Of a DNA stretch of 64,000 nucleotides, positions 10,487 to 22,400 are shown piece by piece. Location: NCBI GenBank assembly GCA_033239125.1, contig BSWB01000003.1, positions 38,703,001 through 38,767,000 on the forward strand. Reading direction: 5' to 3'. Positions within the stretch are counted from its first letter, which is position 1; every line of letters starts with the position of its first letter. Both the position numbers and the translations under genes were made by a program. The DNA is from Fagopyrum homotropicum. Lineage: Eukaryota; Streptophyta; Magnoliopsida; Caryophyllales; Polygonaceae. Below the pieces are notes generated by a model that saw only the letters and a list, made by a program, of their open reading frames with translations, was not told the origin of the DNA and ran no database searches.

Positions 10487-11206
10487 GACTGGGGACAGGT
10501 GTTTCCAGATTACCTTCCCTTAGTGGAGTTTTCATATAACAACAGTTGGCACGCTTCGATCAGAAAAGCTCCTTACGAGGTTTTATATGGACAAAGATGT
10601 CGTACCCCGCTGTGTTGAGACGAGCCTAGTAGTGCTAGAGAAGTATCACCTGAGCATATACATGCCGACATGGCTAGAGTAGCGGTAATCCAAGAGCGGA
10701 TGTTAGCTGCGCTGAGTCGTCAGAAGTTTTATGCAAATAAAAGGTGCAAACCTTTACAATTCAGAGTTGAAGCTCAGGTTTGGTTGAGAGTATACCCGAC
10801 ACGAGGCGTTAGACGCTTCGGCATCAAGGGGAAGCTGAGTCCCAGATATGTCGGATATTTTGAGCTTCTTGAGCGAGTTGGAGAGGCAACATACAAACTT
10901 ACTTTGCCACCGAGACTAGAGGGTGTTCACCCCGTCTTTCATGTGTTTCAATTACGGGAGTACGTACAAGAACTGTGACACATCGTCAGTCATGATGATC
11001 TAGTGGTTTAGCTAGACCACACGTTCATTGAGCATCCGATAGCTGTCTTAGAGCGTAGTACGAGACGCTTGCGTTCGAAGGACATACCGATGATGAAGAT
11101 TCAGTAGCCAATGCGAGGAGCTGATAAGGCGACTTGGGAGACAAATGATAGTATCTAGAGGAGCTATCCGGAGTTTTGCGCTGAGTTGGATGTACCTTTA
11201 GCATAG
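10487..11206 (+). pseudogene. pol: Integrase C-terminus and chromodomain of E
   Basis: The readable order is DWGQVFPDYLPLVEFSYNNS (integrase core end), an altered CRTPLCWDEP motif with TGG changed to TGA, a clean segment at 10670-10978 containing RRFGIKGKLSPRYVG and EGVHPVFHVFQLREY (the GPY/F-type module), and then a group II chromodomain-like tail (VLERSTRRLRSKDIPMMKIQ). Stops at 10976, about 11009, 11105 and 11156 break the tail. The final stop is at 11204. Chromodomains of this type are thought to guide integration to chromatin marks. It is clearly dead. Confidence 0.8.
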
Positions 11207-11394
11207 TTGTTGCGTTTCGGTTTCCTTTGTTGGAGTTTTAGTCTGTTGTTGTGTTGTGCACGCTTTTGTGACGTTTTGAGTTAAGTACCCCGAGTGGGAG
11301 TATATGGTTTGAGTTTAGCTATTCTTTGTTGTTGTCGTGTGACCTTTCAGGTTGTTGCAAGTTTAAAGACGAAACTTCTTTTTACGGGATCTGA

Positions 11395-12264
11395 TGTAAG
11401 ACCCAAAATTTGCCTTCACCGCCCCTGCGGCAAGCCACACCCGTTGCAGGGTCAACCGCCTCTGCGGCTGACTACAGATCGTGCCCCGATCTGTTTTTAT
11501 TCGTTTTATCTTCTTTCCATCGATAGAAGGTCCGATCTTTTATGGGTCGGCTTTCATATCATGTTCTTAGCCCTAGAACATCCTTCCATCTATCTTTTTC
11601 CCCGTTTCCTATAAAATCCCGTCTTCTCTTATTTTTTCCGTATCTTACACACGTCTTTCTTTAACCCTAAGAGCTGCAGCCGGTTCCCTCATTCCCTTTG
11701 TTGAACATGTAAGTATGCTTCTTTGAGTTCTTCTTTGAGTTCTTCATCATGTTCATGAGTTGCAGCATGCCTTTCCCTTTTGTTTCGTTTTCTCCTCCGT
11801 TCTTCCTTTTCTTTTTGCTCCAAGAATCAAGTTTGAACCTTGATTCTTATTGGTATCCCCGTTGTTGATTCGTTGTTGTTCTCAGGCTCTTTTAGTTGAG
11901 TCTTGACGTGGGTGTAGATTGACAGAAGCAAGCCTTGGTGCCTTGCTGTGTTCCTTGCTGTCGAAGGAGTCGACAATGCTTCTGCACCGAAAACCGCCCC
12001 CACGCCTCTATTGTGCCGTCCCCACGGAGAGTGCCCAATTCCGCCCATGCGCCTTTGTCCAGCCGCCCCTGTGGTTTCTCTACAGTGTCCCCATTCTTTG
12101 GTGAACTACTTCCTTCCTTGCTTCCCTCGTTCATTTCCCTAGCTTTTATTGAAGTTGTTGACCCCCCTAAGAGCGTTGTAAGACTAAGTTCGAGCCCTTA
12201 GCATGTGGAGATCTCTTAGAGATCATTGAGACTAGACGTTATAGACTTCTAGCAACCGTTCAGT
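11395..12264 (+). repeat. 3' LTR of E, first part
   Basis: It starts TGTAAGACCCAAAATTTG after a GACGAAACTT...TTTTTACGGGATC tract typical of chromovirus ends. It contains CCGC-N4-GCGG dyads at 11419-11430 and 11456-11467 and a TATA box (TATAAAA) at 11610-11616. It is interrupted at 12264 by element C (TSD TCAGT 12260-12264) and resumes at 44227. Confidence 0.8.
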
Positions 12265-12463
12265 TGTAAGAGCCTTAGTTTAGAGGTGCTGGAGAGAGTG
12301 TGGAGTGTGTAGGATTGGCCAAAACCGCCCCTGCGGTGTGCAGAGTCCGCCATTGCGGCCTACCTGGTCCGCCCCTGCGACTCCATGAGCCGCCCCTACG
12401 GTTTGTGGTGTTCCGTAGCCGGCTTTGTTGACTCTTGACCCGTGCTTTACTTCTTCATTCTTT

Positions 12464-12469
12464 TATAAG
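12464..12469 (+). promoter_or_regulatory. TATA box in 5' LTR of C
   Basis: TTTTATAAG lies about 63 bp downstream of the last CCGCCCCTACGG dyad. The same box is recognisable in the 3' LTR near 42490. Confidence 0.5.
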
Positions 12470-13254
12470 TTACATTCTTACCTCCTGATGAGGGTTTTAC
12501 TCTTTACAGCTTCATCTTCTCTCCCTAACGTGCTCTTTCTTCTTCTTCTTCTTCTTCCATCTTTGGATCTCCTTCTTGATCTTCTTTGATCTTGTTTGAG
12601 TTTGTGAGAGTTTTGAAGAGTATTTGTTGTTGGTTTATTGATGATGATGATTGAGGATGATGTTGTGCTTGTGTTGAGCCAGCTTTGAGGTTGTGGTGAG
12701 GAGTCTTTCTCTGTTTGGATTCAACTTGGTGAGTTCCTCTTCTATCTCTTCCTATCTTTCTTCCTTCTTCCTTCTTCCTTCTTTCTTCTTTTCTTCTTCC
12801 CTAGCTCAGGAATCCACAAGATTGATCTTGTGGCAGTTTTCCTAGGCTCTGTTTGATGTGTATATGTATGTATATGTATGTACGGGGCAGCTATCAAGGC
12901 CGCCCCTGCGCCTCCCTCCACCAGCCTTGTCTTGCTCTTGGTTCTGCAGGTGTGTCTTGCTTCCGGACTTGCCTAAGGATGGCATTGCCCCTTTCTTTCC
13001 TAGTATGAGTGTGTGGAATCATGCTAGGTATAGATGAGAGTGTATGATGATCTTATGATCATGTTATGCCCTGTAAGGCTTTAAGGATTAGTATGGTTGT
13101 GAGGTTTAGGTTGAGGATGATCGTATGGATCCCTTGAGTCTAGGTGTGACCCTTTTGATTGATAGGAGATTGATATATCTCTATGCCTTGTTATTAGGTA
13201 GTGTACCTCTAAGGATTGGAGGTTGATCGTGGTTGAGTTTGTATGAGGTTGAGG

Positions 13255-13271
13255 TAAGTCCATAGGACTTA
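13255..13271 (+). other. Inverted repeat enclosing a splice-donor consensus (C 5' LTR)
   Basis: TAAGTCC-ATA-GGACTTA is a perfect 7-bp stem, preceded by GAGG so that AGGTAAGT forms a splice-donor-like string. It is conserved in the C 3' LTR (43399-43415), in E (44324-44340, loop CTT) and, with one stem change, in G (59156-59171). Confidence 0.65.
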
Positions 13272-14048
13272 CTTAGCTACCATCTATATATTGGGTGTTT
13301 CCATGAGTGGTGTTTGTGTTATATGCTTAATATGATAGCATGTGATGTCGATTATTACCGATCTACGTTTTATTGATAGCCCCATTGTGTCGCCGTGATA
13401 ACTTTTCCCTTTCATCCCGCCGTGGAGTCTGGGAGGTTCTCTGACGTCGGGCCAGACTGGTTTAAAGGAAGGGCGCAAGCCACACCCATAGGGTACACGG
13501 GTTGTGTGACCGATACTACTTACAGCAGGCTAGCAGGCCCAGAGACGGGGATGATATGTTCCTTGTGTCACATAGTTTAATCTATCTATATATATACGAT
13601 TTGAGTGAATGACTATTATATAAAGATGATAAAATGGGTAAATGTGTGACAACATGATTATGTGTTTATCTTTCATGCCTTGTGCTTGTGCTTATGCATT
13701 ACCTTATATACGTATGGTTAGCTAATGGTTTCATACCACGTTGTAGATGCCTTGCAAGATAGGAGAGCTGCTAAGTGATGTGGTAGGCTGACAGGCTGAG
13801 GGCTCTCGTACATTAGGTGGTTATGGTTTAGGGTATGTTTTGTTTACCTCCTATGTGAGGATGATGTTTGATACTCGGCTATGATCTTGTATATCTTTTG
13901 GTTATACAGTTTTATATATTTGTTTTATATCTGTCAGTGTCATGTTGCAAGGTCTAGTGAACTTGTTGTCAAGCTAGGGTCAAGATCCACTGTGAGATCC
14001 AAGCCCAATGTGGCATCCCGAGTCCCGCGGATATGGGGTGTTACAAAG

Positions 14049-14064
14049 TTAGTATGAGAGCCTT
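14049..14064 (+). other. Primer-binding site of C
   Basis: TTAGTATGAGAGCC follows the LTR end by 3 bases. It resembles the usual initiator-Met tRNA primer site (TGGTATCAGAGCC) with two or three changes. Confidence 0.6.
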
Positions 14065-14225
14065 AGGTTGACTACAATGGGACTTGCTACATGTAATGAG
14101 GTCAGATAGGTAAAATAAAAAGAACCCGAAAGGGGTCTCATGTTTTAAAAAGGATTTTTTGTTTTAAAGTGTTATTTTGGGATAGAATGTACGAGAAGTT
14201 GTCACCTCTACCTTAGATCTCACCA

Positions 14226-14227
<2 letters not shown>

Positions 14228-14299
<72 letters not shown>
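14228..14299. repeat. (AT)n microsatellite in the leader of C
   Basis: An uninterrupted TA/AT run of about 70 bp between the primer site and gag. It gives spurious Tyr-Ile frames on the minus strand. Confidence 0.95.
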
Positions 14300-14303
<4 letters not shown>

Positions 14304-14347
14304 GGCATATATATAGGCTTATAAGTTAGGTGTCGCATACCCAACAG

Positions 14348-15519
14348 ATGGCTCGGACTAGAGCTGCTTTCGTTGTAGGCCGGGGTAGAGGTAGACCACC
14401 TCTTCCTCCGGGCGTGATAGGACAAGGACCATTTCCTGCTGCTGATCCACTAGTGGTGGAGGAGGTTCATGAGGAGATTGTTGAGAGTGTTATCCCAAAG
14501 ACGAGGAGTGGTGGATCTGGGAGACAGCGGTCACACCGAGTCCAGTCAGATGACTCAGATCGTGTCTCCATGAGAGAGCCAGAGTTTTGTGCTTATATCC
14601 GGCGTGTAGAGGAGGCTGCCAGAGCGGGAAGACGGGAACCAGATCTACCAGTGCATGAGAGATCTTTTAGGATGTCCCAGGGAGCCACTCAGGTGCCAGT
14701 TATGCCGGCACGTGTTGTTGAGACTGTTCGAGCTCCAGAGGAGAATAGAGAGCCTCAACCAGATACTTGGTTGAAGGCATCCAGCAGCTGGGCATACCAC
14801 CTTTCTCTGGGAATGTGGGGTTAGAGACAGAGGTCTGGATTGGACATGTGGATTCTTCCCTAGAGTCTATCAGATGTCCAGAGGACAGACGGATACAGGT
14901 AGTACAGACTCTATTCCGTGACTTAGCTCATAAGTGGTGGAGGACTATGAGGGGTCGAGCCACCAGTTACGATCAGATGAGGAGTATGATTAGGGAGCGT
15001 TTTTGCCCTATCTCATTGAGGACGGAGAAACTCCAAGACTTCGTGGAGGTGGGCTTTGAGGATGTGCCGATTGTAGATGCCATCAACCGCTTCTAGTCAG
15101 AGTTGGCATTGTTGGGTCCAGCTACACCTTTTGAGGACCAGCACATGTATCTATTCTCCCGTCGACTGAGAGAGAGTACACGCTCATATATGGCGGGATT
15201 CCATTGTGAGTCCTTGACAGATTACCAAGACCGGGCCTCAGCTTATGAGTGGGAGAAGGCCAGTCAGAGGAGGACTTCTTCGACGGGACGGTTTAAGAAG
15301 AGGCAGCTTACTGGGCAGACTAGTGGCGTTGGTGGAGCTTCAGATTCTGGACGGAGCCAGAGACGTCAGGGTTACCCCTCATCTACATTGACCGTACACA
15401 AGGGACGGCAGTGTTTCAACTGTGGTGATCTTGGACATATGCGACCAGAGTGTACGAGGCCACTAGTGACTTATTTCACCTGTGGTAGACCAGGACACAG
15501 AGCTGCCTTCTGTACGTAG
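14348..15519 (+). pseudogene. gag: Chromovirus gag with CCHC zinc knuckles (C)
   Basis: The start ATG at 14348 (MARTRAAFVVGRGRG) opens an N-terminal frame that shifts near 14770 into IPPFSGNVGLETEVWIGHVD. The capsid core with LAHKWWRTM and MIRERFCP follows. An in-frame TAG at 15094 replaces a residue after INRF, and reading then resumes. Near the C-terminus is one complete CCHC knuckle (CFNCGDLGHMRPEC). The second (FTCGRPGHRAAFC) has lost its first Cys to Tyr. Capsid and nucleocapsid function is well known for the family. One frameshift and one stop inactivate this copy. Confidence 0.85.
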
Positions 15520-15781
15520 GGTGGAGTTACATCATAGTAGGGTCTTCCCCTGCTAGCGTGACAGGAGTGGTCAGAGGACACCTCAACAACAGACATAGGG
15601 ACAACAAAGAGTCCCAGATCGTCCTTCTACTCAAGGATCTACTCCCGGGTCGAGTAGAGGTAGAGGTCGTGGTAGGAGTACCACTGACACCAGAGGAGCT
15701 CAAGGTAGAGTCTTTGAGCTGAGGAATGTAGAGGAGCAACCTGCACCGGCTGCTACAGGTACCATTATGCTTCATGGTTTA
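15520..15781 (+). pseudogene. gag-protease linker of C, up to insertion of B
   Basis: A low-complexity Gln/Arg/Gly/Ser-rich linker (SRGRGRGRSTTDTRGAQG) ending MLHG at the GTTTA target site. The frame resumes as PVRVLF at 27119 once B is taken out. Confidence 0.7.
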
Positions 15782-17608
15782 TGTTACGCTAGGATTAGTA
15801 GCACAAAAAGCTTTACATTTATAACTCGAACTAAATCCTAAACTACCTAGCGAAACCCGCAGTGTACGGGACGTTTGTAGTAGGGATAGTATTCCGAGGT
15901 CGAACACAAAGACTAAGGTGAAATTGATTCGATTTGTGATTGAGTTTAGTAAAGACCTAGGTTGAAAGAAAAGGAAGGAATAAAGAAATGAAAATCTCAA
16001 ATGTTTTTGGTTGGTTTTTGGTGATCAATCAAAGATCACAATTCATGCAAAGTAAACAATCAACTAAACTATGAATCAACACAAATAAACAAACTAAACA
16101 AGATAATGATCAAAGAAAGAAAAGACGGATTCTAGGGGTTGGAAGTTCCGGTTATGGAATAGGACTCAAGCTATCTATTCATTTATTGGATTAACTATGA
16201 TATGTTGGGATTAAGTGTTTCTAGATTGGGATCAATTACCGGGTAGGTCTCATGGTCCAACTAGTCCATTCCTAAGGTCTCATCACCGGGTAAGTCTCTA
16301 AGAACCTAAGGATAGGAATTCTACACAAACCGGATTGTTAGCTAGGGGTCTAACCCATCCTTACCGGGTAAGTCTTGGAAAGGGAAGTCCTAAACAACTA
16401 TCCTAGCACACCTAATCCAATGGCGGCTTATTAGGCTCACCACTACCTAAGGTTTGTTATCTTTGGAATCTAAGAGCAAGGATTACCGGGTAAGTCTCTC
16501 CTAACAGTTAGTTACTAACACTAGGTTACCCTAGGGTAGATTAAACTCAACAAACACTTAGGATTTCAACATTCTATAGATCTAAGACAAGATCCATCGA
16601 GCCAGGGAAAATCACGGTTTGTTCTACCTAAACCACGGCCGTGGTCAGACAAGAACTACCCGTGATTTCTAACAGCAGCTACGTTCATACACACAAGTCA
16701 TCCAAAGGTAAATCTAAGTCCGTCCTATCATAGCCCTAGCCATAACCATCCTTTCCTTACCCTAGAACCACATCAATTTAACCTACAACGTTCATAATAG
16801 AAATCGAAACAAACAAACATAAAATCATGACATCCATTTGCAAGATGATGAAGGAAAAGAGATGAACAAGTGAACTAAAACAAAACCAAGCTGAAAATAG
16901 AATTAGAGTAACTCACAATCCTTCCAAAAGAAGGTTCAAATGATTCATACAACTCTTAGAAATAGAATCCGGAATTCTTCAATACAAAACTATCAAGTGT
17001 GGTAATGGTGTGTGTGCTTCTTCTCCTCTTCAATGGAGCTCTTCTTCTTCCTCTTTGACACTTTCCTTCCTAGAAAGACTTCTTGTTGAGAGAAATTTTT
17101 TGTTAGAGGATAATGGATAATGGAGAGCTGCTCCAAGATGCTCTTCTCAGCCAATGAAGGACCACTTTTATAACAAATTTTGCATGAGCTGGCCATGAGA
17201 GTCGTGGCACAGCTGTCACAAGAATCTGGCAAAATCCACGGGTGATTCCACGGCCGTGGAGTGTCAGAGAACCGTGATTTGCTCCAGAAGCTTCGCTTTG
17301 GATCATTAAGCTGTGATTTGGTGCATGGCTTGTGTTGGCAAGGCTCCATGAGTCCTCCTTAGCCTTTAGCTTGTGTCCTAATGAGTCCGAGGGTGTGTCA
17401 TCTAGATGAACGATCCTCAAACGTATCGTTTTAGCTCCTAAATCTCCCGAAATACCTATAAAACACGCACAAGTCCGTGTAGACGTCTATCTCGGCAAAA
17501 TACATGAATTGAGTGCAAAACGTCGTGAACTAGTGCTAAACCATGCATGAATGAGTGAGAAATCTATCTAAATGATTACCTAAATCTAAGCAATAAATCG
17601 TGTTATCA
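15782..17608 (-). repeat. 3' LTR of B
   Basis: 1827 bp, almost identical to 25288-27113. Palindromes CCACGGCCGTGG lie at 16633-16644 and 17248-17259, and the TATA box at 17165-17172. Confidence 0.93.
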
Positions 17609-17611
17609 AAA

Positions 17612-17646
17612 TACCCCATACTTAAGGTTTGCTCGTCCCCGAGCAA
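17612..17646 (-). other. Hairpin plus polypurine tract at the 3' LTR of B
   Basis: In sense, TTGCTCG-GGGA-CGAGCAA (17629-17646), then TAAGTATGGGGTA (17612-17624), then the LTR from 17608. This is the expected plus-strand priming site. Confidence 0.78.
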
Positions 17647-18093
17647 ACTCCCAACTATAGACTAAGAGATGACATGATTTATTTATGCAGAAAAATGGCA
17701 AAATCTTTTTGGGTTTGTGCTTCTGTTATTGGATCACCTTCAAAGTCATGTTTCATGGCAAAGGATAAGCAATCATGCATCAAACAAATGAAAGCATGGA
17801 AAGACAATTGTACTTAACTCAAAAGTATGCATGAAATGTAAAGATGAAGAAGTCAAGAAGATCAAAAGTACATCCAATCTAAATCACTAAGTCTTACAAA
17901 CATGCAAATAGGTCATAAGGTCTTGTGAGATAAAAGGGCCAAGAAATGTAGTGATTTGGTGGGGATTTCTAGGTTATGTGATGCTAATCCGGGAACGGAA
18001 CTAACTCCACAATCTTGTCCTCGATCAACTTCCCTCAAGTGTATATTTTCCTCTATCTTTTCTTTCTTTTCTTTTTCTTTGACTTATTTTTTA

Positions 18094-18315
18094 GACAATG
18101 GCATTGGTGTACAAAAGCCGAAACCTTGGTGATTGGCCGTCCTCGGGCTTTTTCTTAGTTTTCGAGGTGCATCCACACCGGGCACACATACCAAAGCTCG
18201 TTAGGACAATGGCATTGGTGTACAAAAGCCGAAACCTTGGTGATTGGCCGTCCTCGGGCTTTTTCTTAGTTTTCGAGGTGCATCCACACCGGGCACACAT
18301 ACCAAAGCTCGTTAG
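18094..18315. repeat. Perfect 111-bp tandem duplication in the 3' region of B
   Basis: Units 18094-18204 and 18205-18315 read identically base by base, each starting GACAATGGCATTGG and ending GCTCGTTAG. D (about 39618-39725) and F (about 53574-53680) each have one copy, so this duplication is specific to B and recent. Confidence 0.92.
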
Positions 18316-18960
18316 GACTATTGGTTCATTTGACTTTGGCAAGGCACCAACACCCGATTATGTGAAGTGTACCGAGTTACTTGTCATTTAAACCAATGTC
18401 CCCAAACCTATATTTTTTGCTACACTTTCACAACAAATTCAGCACTTTATGCATGATATTCTTTTCATCAACAACTTCACTTAACACTTGCTTTTCACAC
18501 ACATCAACACACTAACATGCTCCTATTCCCGGATGGGTTAAAAGAGGTCAAATTTATCTCAATTGAGGTGCTCAAGCAATCATGATTAAGATGAGAAGTA
18601 GAGAAAGATTGAATTGCCTCATTCATTCCTAGATGGTATGCAAGAACTATCATGTAATTTCGATCTTCACTACTCAATCCTTTCTAGGCAAACATCATGG
18701 TCACAAATCATTCATAGAATTTCAAGAGAAGTACTTCAAGTCCACATATGCGTTCATTAATCCTAACACATGAGGCCATCCATAGCCAATTCACAAGACA
18801 AGATTCATCATTAGGATCATATCCAAGCCTAGAAAGCACAAAAAAAATTTTAAAATTTTCTGATTTTTATGGTATTTTCGATTTAAGTATGTACAATGCA
18901 AGACATGTGAAGATTTTAAACTATCCTAGATGCTCATCATGCAAAGGATCATGCAAACCC

Positions 18961-18995
18961 CACCCCATACTTAGAAACACATTATCCCCAATGTG
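18961..18995 (-). other. Internal hairpin plus polypurine-like motif (B)
   Basis: In sense, CACATTG-GGGA-TAATGTG (18978-18995, G-U at the loop) is followed by TAAGTATGGGGTG (18961-18973). It is the equivalent of the modules in A, D and F. Confidence 0.7.
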
Positions 18996-19341
18996 GTATA
19001 TACAAGTAAAGAGAGTGAAAGAAGGTTCTCACAATGTAAAAATGGTTTGTTATGGTATTTGGGATTGCTCAATAGTGAATTGATGTTTGATGATCCTATC
19101 AACCATGGTAGAGAGCTCTAAGCATCCATCAAAGCTTCGGGACCCGCGCTAGGCACCGCTAGCCGTCCAAGTTCCGCGTCCGCTCCACCCATAATTGATG
19201 AGGGTTTCATCATCATCATTCCTATGTCAAGCAAGGCTCCAATGCCTCCAATGTTCTAGCACACACACAAAGTAGACAAAACACACACAAAGATAGAAAA
19301 ATCTAAAAACGAAAACAAAACGAAAAAGGAAAAATGTTACC

Positions 19342-19389
19342 AATGGGTTGCCTCCCACCAAGCACTTCTTTAAGGTCATTAGCTTGACC
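19342..19389 (-). other. Two post-pol hairpins of B
   Basis: In sense, GGTCA-AGCTAA-TGACC (19374-19389) is followed by GGTGGG-AGGCAA-CCCATT (19342-19359, with G-U pairs). Both have six-base AGNNAA loops and lie directly after the polyprotein stop. Confidence 0.72.
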
Positions 19390-19402
19390 AAACTCGGGGC
19401 GT

Positions 19403-22400
19403 CTACTCAAGGTGAAGTGGGGCAATTATCTCCACCGGAGCTCCCGGGATATACTTCTTCAACCGGTGCCCATTCACCTTAAAGTTCCCACAATGTTCCC
19501 CTCCTATCTCAATGGCTCCATGGGAAAAGATCTTCTTCACCACATATGGCCCGGTCCATCTTGATTTGAGCTTTCCGGGAAAGAGCCTTAGCCTTGAGTT
19601 GAAGAGAAGGACAATATCTCCTTCACTCAACTCCTTGGGGATGATCCTCTTGTCATGCCATCTTTTGGTTCTCTCCTTGTAAATCCGGGCATTCTCATAA
19701 GCGTCCAACCGGATCTCCTCGAGGGCATTCAATTCAAGCAATCTCTTTTCTCCCGCCTCCTTGAGATCAAAATTTAGCCACTTAATGGCCCAATAAGCTC
19801 TATGCTCCATCTCTACCGGAAGGTGGCAAGACTTGCCATAGACCAACTTGTAAGGAGTTGTGCCAATTGGTGTCTTGAAGGCGGTTCTATATGCCCATAA
19901 GGCATCATTGAGCTTCATAGCCCAATCCTTTCTAGTCCTAGACACCGTCTTCTCAAGGATGGCCTTGATCTCCCGGTTGGAGATCTCCACTTGGCCGCTA
20001 GTTTGGGGATGGTAAGGTGTTGCCACCTTATGACTCACCCCATACTTGGCCAAAAGCGCCCCAAAATTCCTATTGGTGAAGTGCTTTCCTCCATCACTAA
20101 TGATCACCCTTGGTGTTCCAAACCTAGGGAAGATCACCCGGTTGAAGAACCGCACTACCACCTTGGCATCATTTGTAGGAGAGGCGATTGCCTCCACCCA
20201 TCTTGACACATAGTCCACCGCCAATAGGATGAAGAGATTGCCACATGAAGAAGGGAATGGTCCCATGAAGTCCACACCCCACACATCAAATATTTCGACT
20301 TCTTGGATGTTGTTCAAGGGCATCTCATTCCTTCTTGAGATGTTGCCCGTCCTTTGGCAAGCATCACATGCCGCTATAAAACCTTGCACATCTTTAAACA
20401 AGTTAGGCCAATAAAAACCGGATTGCAATACCTTTGCACACGTCTTGTGTGAGCTAGCATGGCCTCCACATGGTAAGGAGTGACAATGCCGGATCACACT
20501 CTCTACAACATCTTCCGGTATGCATCTTCTAAACATTCCATCCGGGCCTCTCTTGAACAAGAGTGGCTCACTCCAATAGTAATGCCTCACATCGTTGAAG
20601 AACTTCTTTCTTTGTGCATATGTCAATCCGGGAGGCACTTCCTCACACACTAAGTAGTTCACAATGTCGGCATACCATGGCTCATTCCCCCTAGACACTT
20701 GGAACAAGCATTCCTCCACCATTTGCAATTGCTCATCCCGGAATGAGTCATCAATTGGGATGTCGTCTCTTTCATGCTCTAATGGAGGCAATCTACTAAG
20801 GTGATCCGCCACGGAGTTTTCGGATCCCTTCTTATCCCGTATTTCCAAATCAAACTCTTGAAGAAGAAGGATCCACCGAATCAACCTTGGTTTGGCATCC
20901 TTCTTTGTAAGTAGATAACGGATCGCAACATGATCCGTATAAACTATGACCTTCGCTCCAACAAGGTATGAGCGGAACTTCTCAAATGCATACACCACCG
21001 CTAGCAACTCCTTCTCGGTGGTAGCATAATTGAGTTGGGCATCATCTAGCGTCTTGCTAGCATAATAAATGGCATGAGTGCGCCCATCTTTCCTTTGCCC
21101 CAAAACAGCACCAACGGCTACATCGCTTGCATCACACATGATCTCAAATGGTAAACTCCAATCCGGAGGTTGCATGATAGGTGCGGAGATCAAGGCATTC
21201 TTCAACCTACAAAAAGCCTCAAGACAATCTTTGGAAAAGACAAAATCAACACCTTTCATTAGTAGGTTAGTGAGAGGCTTAGAAATTTTAGAGAAATCTT
21301 GAATAAACCTCCGGTAAAAACCGGCATGCCCTAAGAAACTCCTTACCCCTTTCACCGAGGTAGGTGGTGGCAATTTCTCTATCGTTTCAATTTTGGCCCT
21401 ATCAACCTCAATGCCACGGTTAGACACTAAGTGTCCTAACACAATGCCTTCACTTACCATGAAGTGGCATTTTTCCCAATTCAAGACAAGATTTGTCTCC
21501 TCACATCTTTGCAATACTAAAGACAAGTTAGCCAAGCAATTATCAAAGGAAGAACCATAAACAGAGAAATCATCCATAAACACTTCCATGATATTTTCTA
21601 TGTATTCCGAAAAGATAGCCATCATACACCTTTGGAAGGTGGCGGGTGCATTACACAACCCAAATGGCATTCTCCTATATGCAAAAGTACCCCATGGACA
21701 TGTAAAGGTTGTTTTCTCTTGGTCATCGGGGTGGATAGGGATTTGGAAGAATCCACTATAGCCATCTAGATAGCAAAAATGAGAGTGTTGAGCTAACCTT
21801 TCTAGCATTTGGTCAATGAAGGGGAGAGGGAAGTGATCTTTCCTAGAGGCCATGTTCAATTTCCTATAATCAATGCACATCCTCCACCCCGTAACCGTCC
21901 TAGTCGGGATTAGTTCATTGTTCTCATTAGTTACTACGGTTATCCCACCCTTCTTAGGAACTACATGAACGGGACTAACCCACTTACTATTCGAGATAGG
22001 GTAGATAATTCCCGCATCTAGCAACTTAATGATTTCCTTTTTGACTACCTCTTTCATTATAGAATTCAATCTCCTTTGATGTTCAATAGAGGGTTTGTGG
22101 TTATCTTCCATCATTATTTTATGCATGCACAAAGAAGGCTTAATGCCAACCAAATCATCAATAGTATAGCCAATGGCTTTCCTATGCAATCTTAGTTCAT
22201 GCAACAACTTAGCAAGTTCATCATCACTCAAGCATGCATTCACAATTACCGGATATGTAGAATTATCACCAAGAAAAGCATACTTTAAATGAGAGGGGAG
22301 GGGTTTGAGCTCAAGTTGAGGAGGACCTTTTTCGATTGGAGACGATCCAAACAATGTTGGATGAGATGAATCCAAAGCAAATGAAGAATCCTCATGGCTC

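Larger units (their letters stand above)
12265..14045 (+). repeat. 5' LTR of C
   Basis: 1781 bp, from TGTAAGAGCC to GGGGTGTTACA. It contains several CCGC-N4-GCGG-type dyads (12325-12336, 12369-12380, 12390-12401), a TATA box TATAAG at 12464-12469 and a TAAGTCC-ATA-GGACTTA inverted repeat at 13255-13271. It is about 150 bp shorter than the 3' LTR because of a deletion near 12890. Confidence 0.9.
17647..19341 (-). other. Noncoding 3' region of B
   Basis: No supported gene. It is homologous to the 3' regions of D and F and, in short blocks, A. It contains a 111-bp tandem duplication (18094-18315) and an internal hairpin plus polypurine-like module (18961-18995). No CGGCCG palindrome is seen here, unlike D. 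Confidence 0.7.

Noticed and set aside
11395..14045. A single 2.65-kb LTR
   Set aside because: The 3' partner starts at TATAAGAGCC (42291), matching 12265 and not 11395, and TCAGT flanks 12265-44221. The interval is part of the E LTR plus the C 5' LTR.
18091..18391. Repetitive small frames over the 111-bp duplication as a repeat protein
   Set aside because: They are only translations of a noncoding tandem duplication in the 3' region of B.
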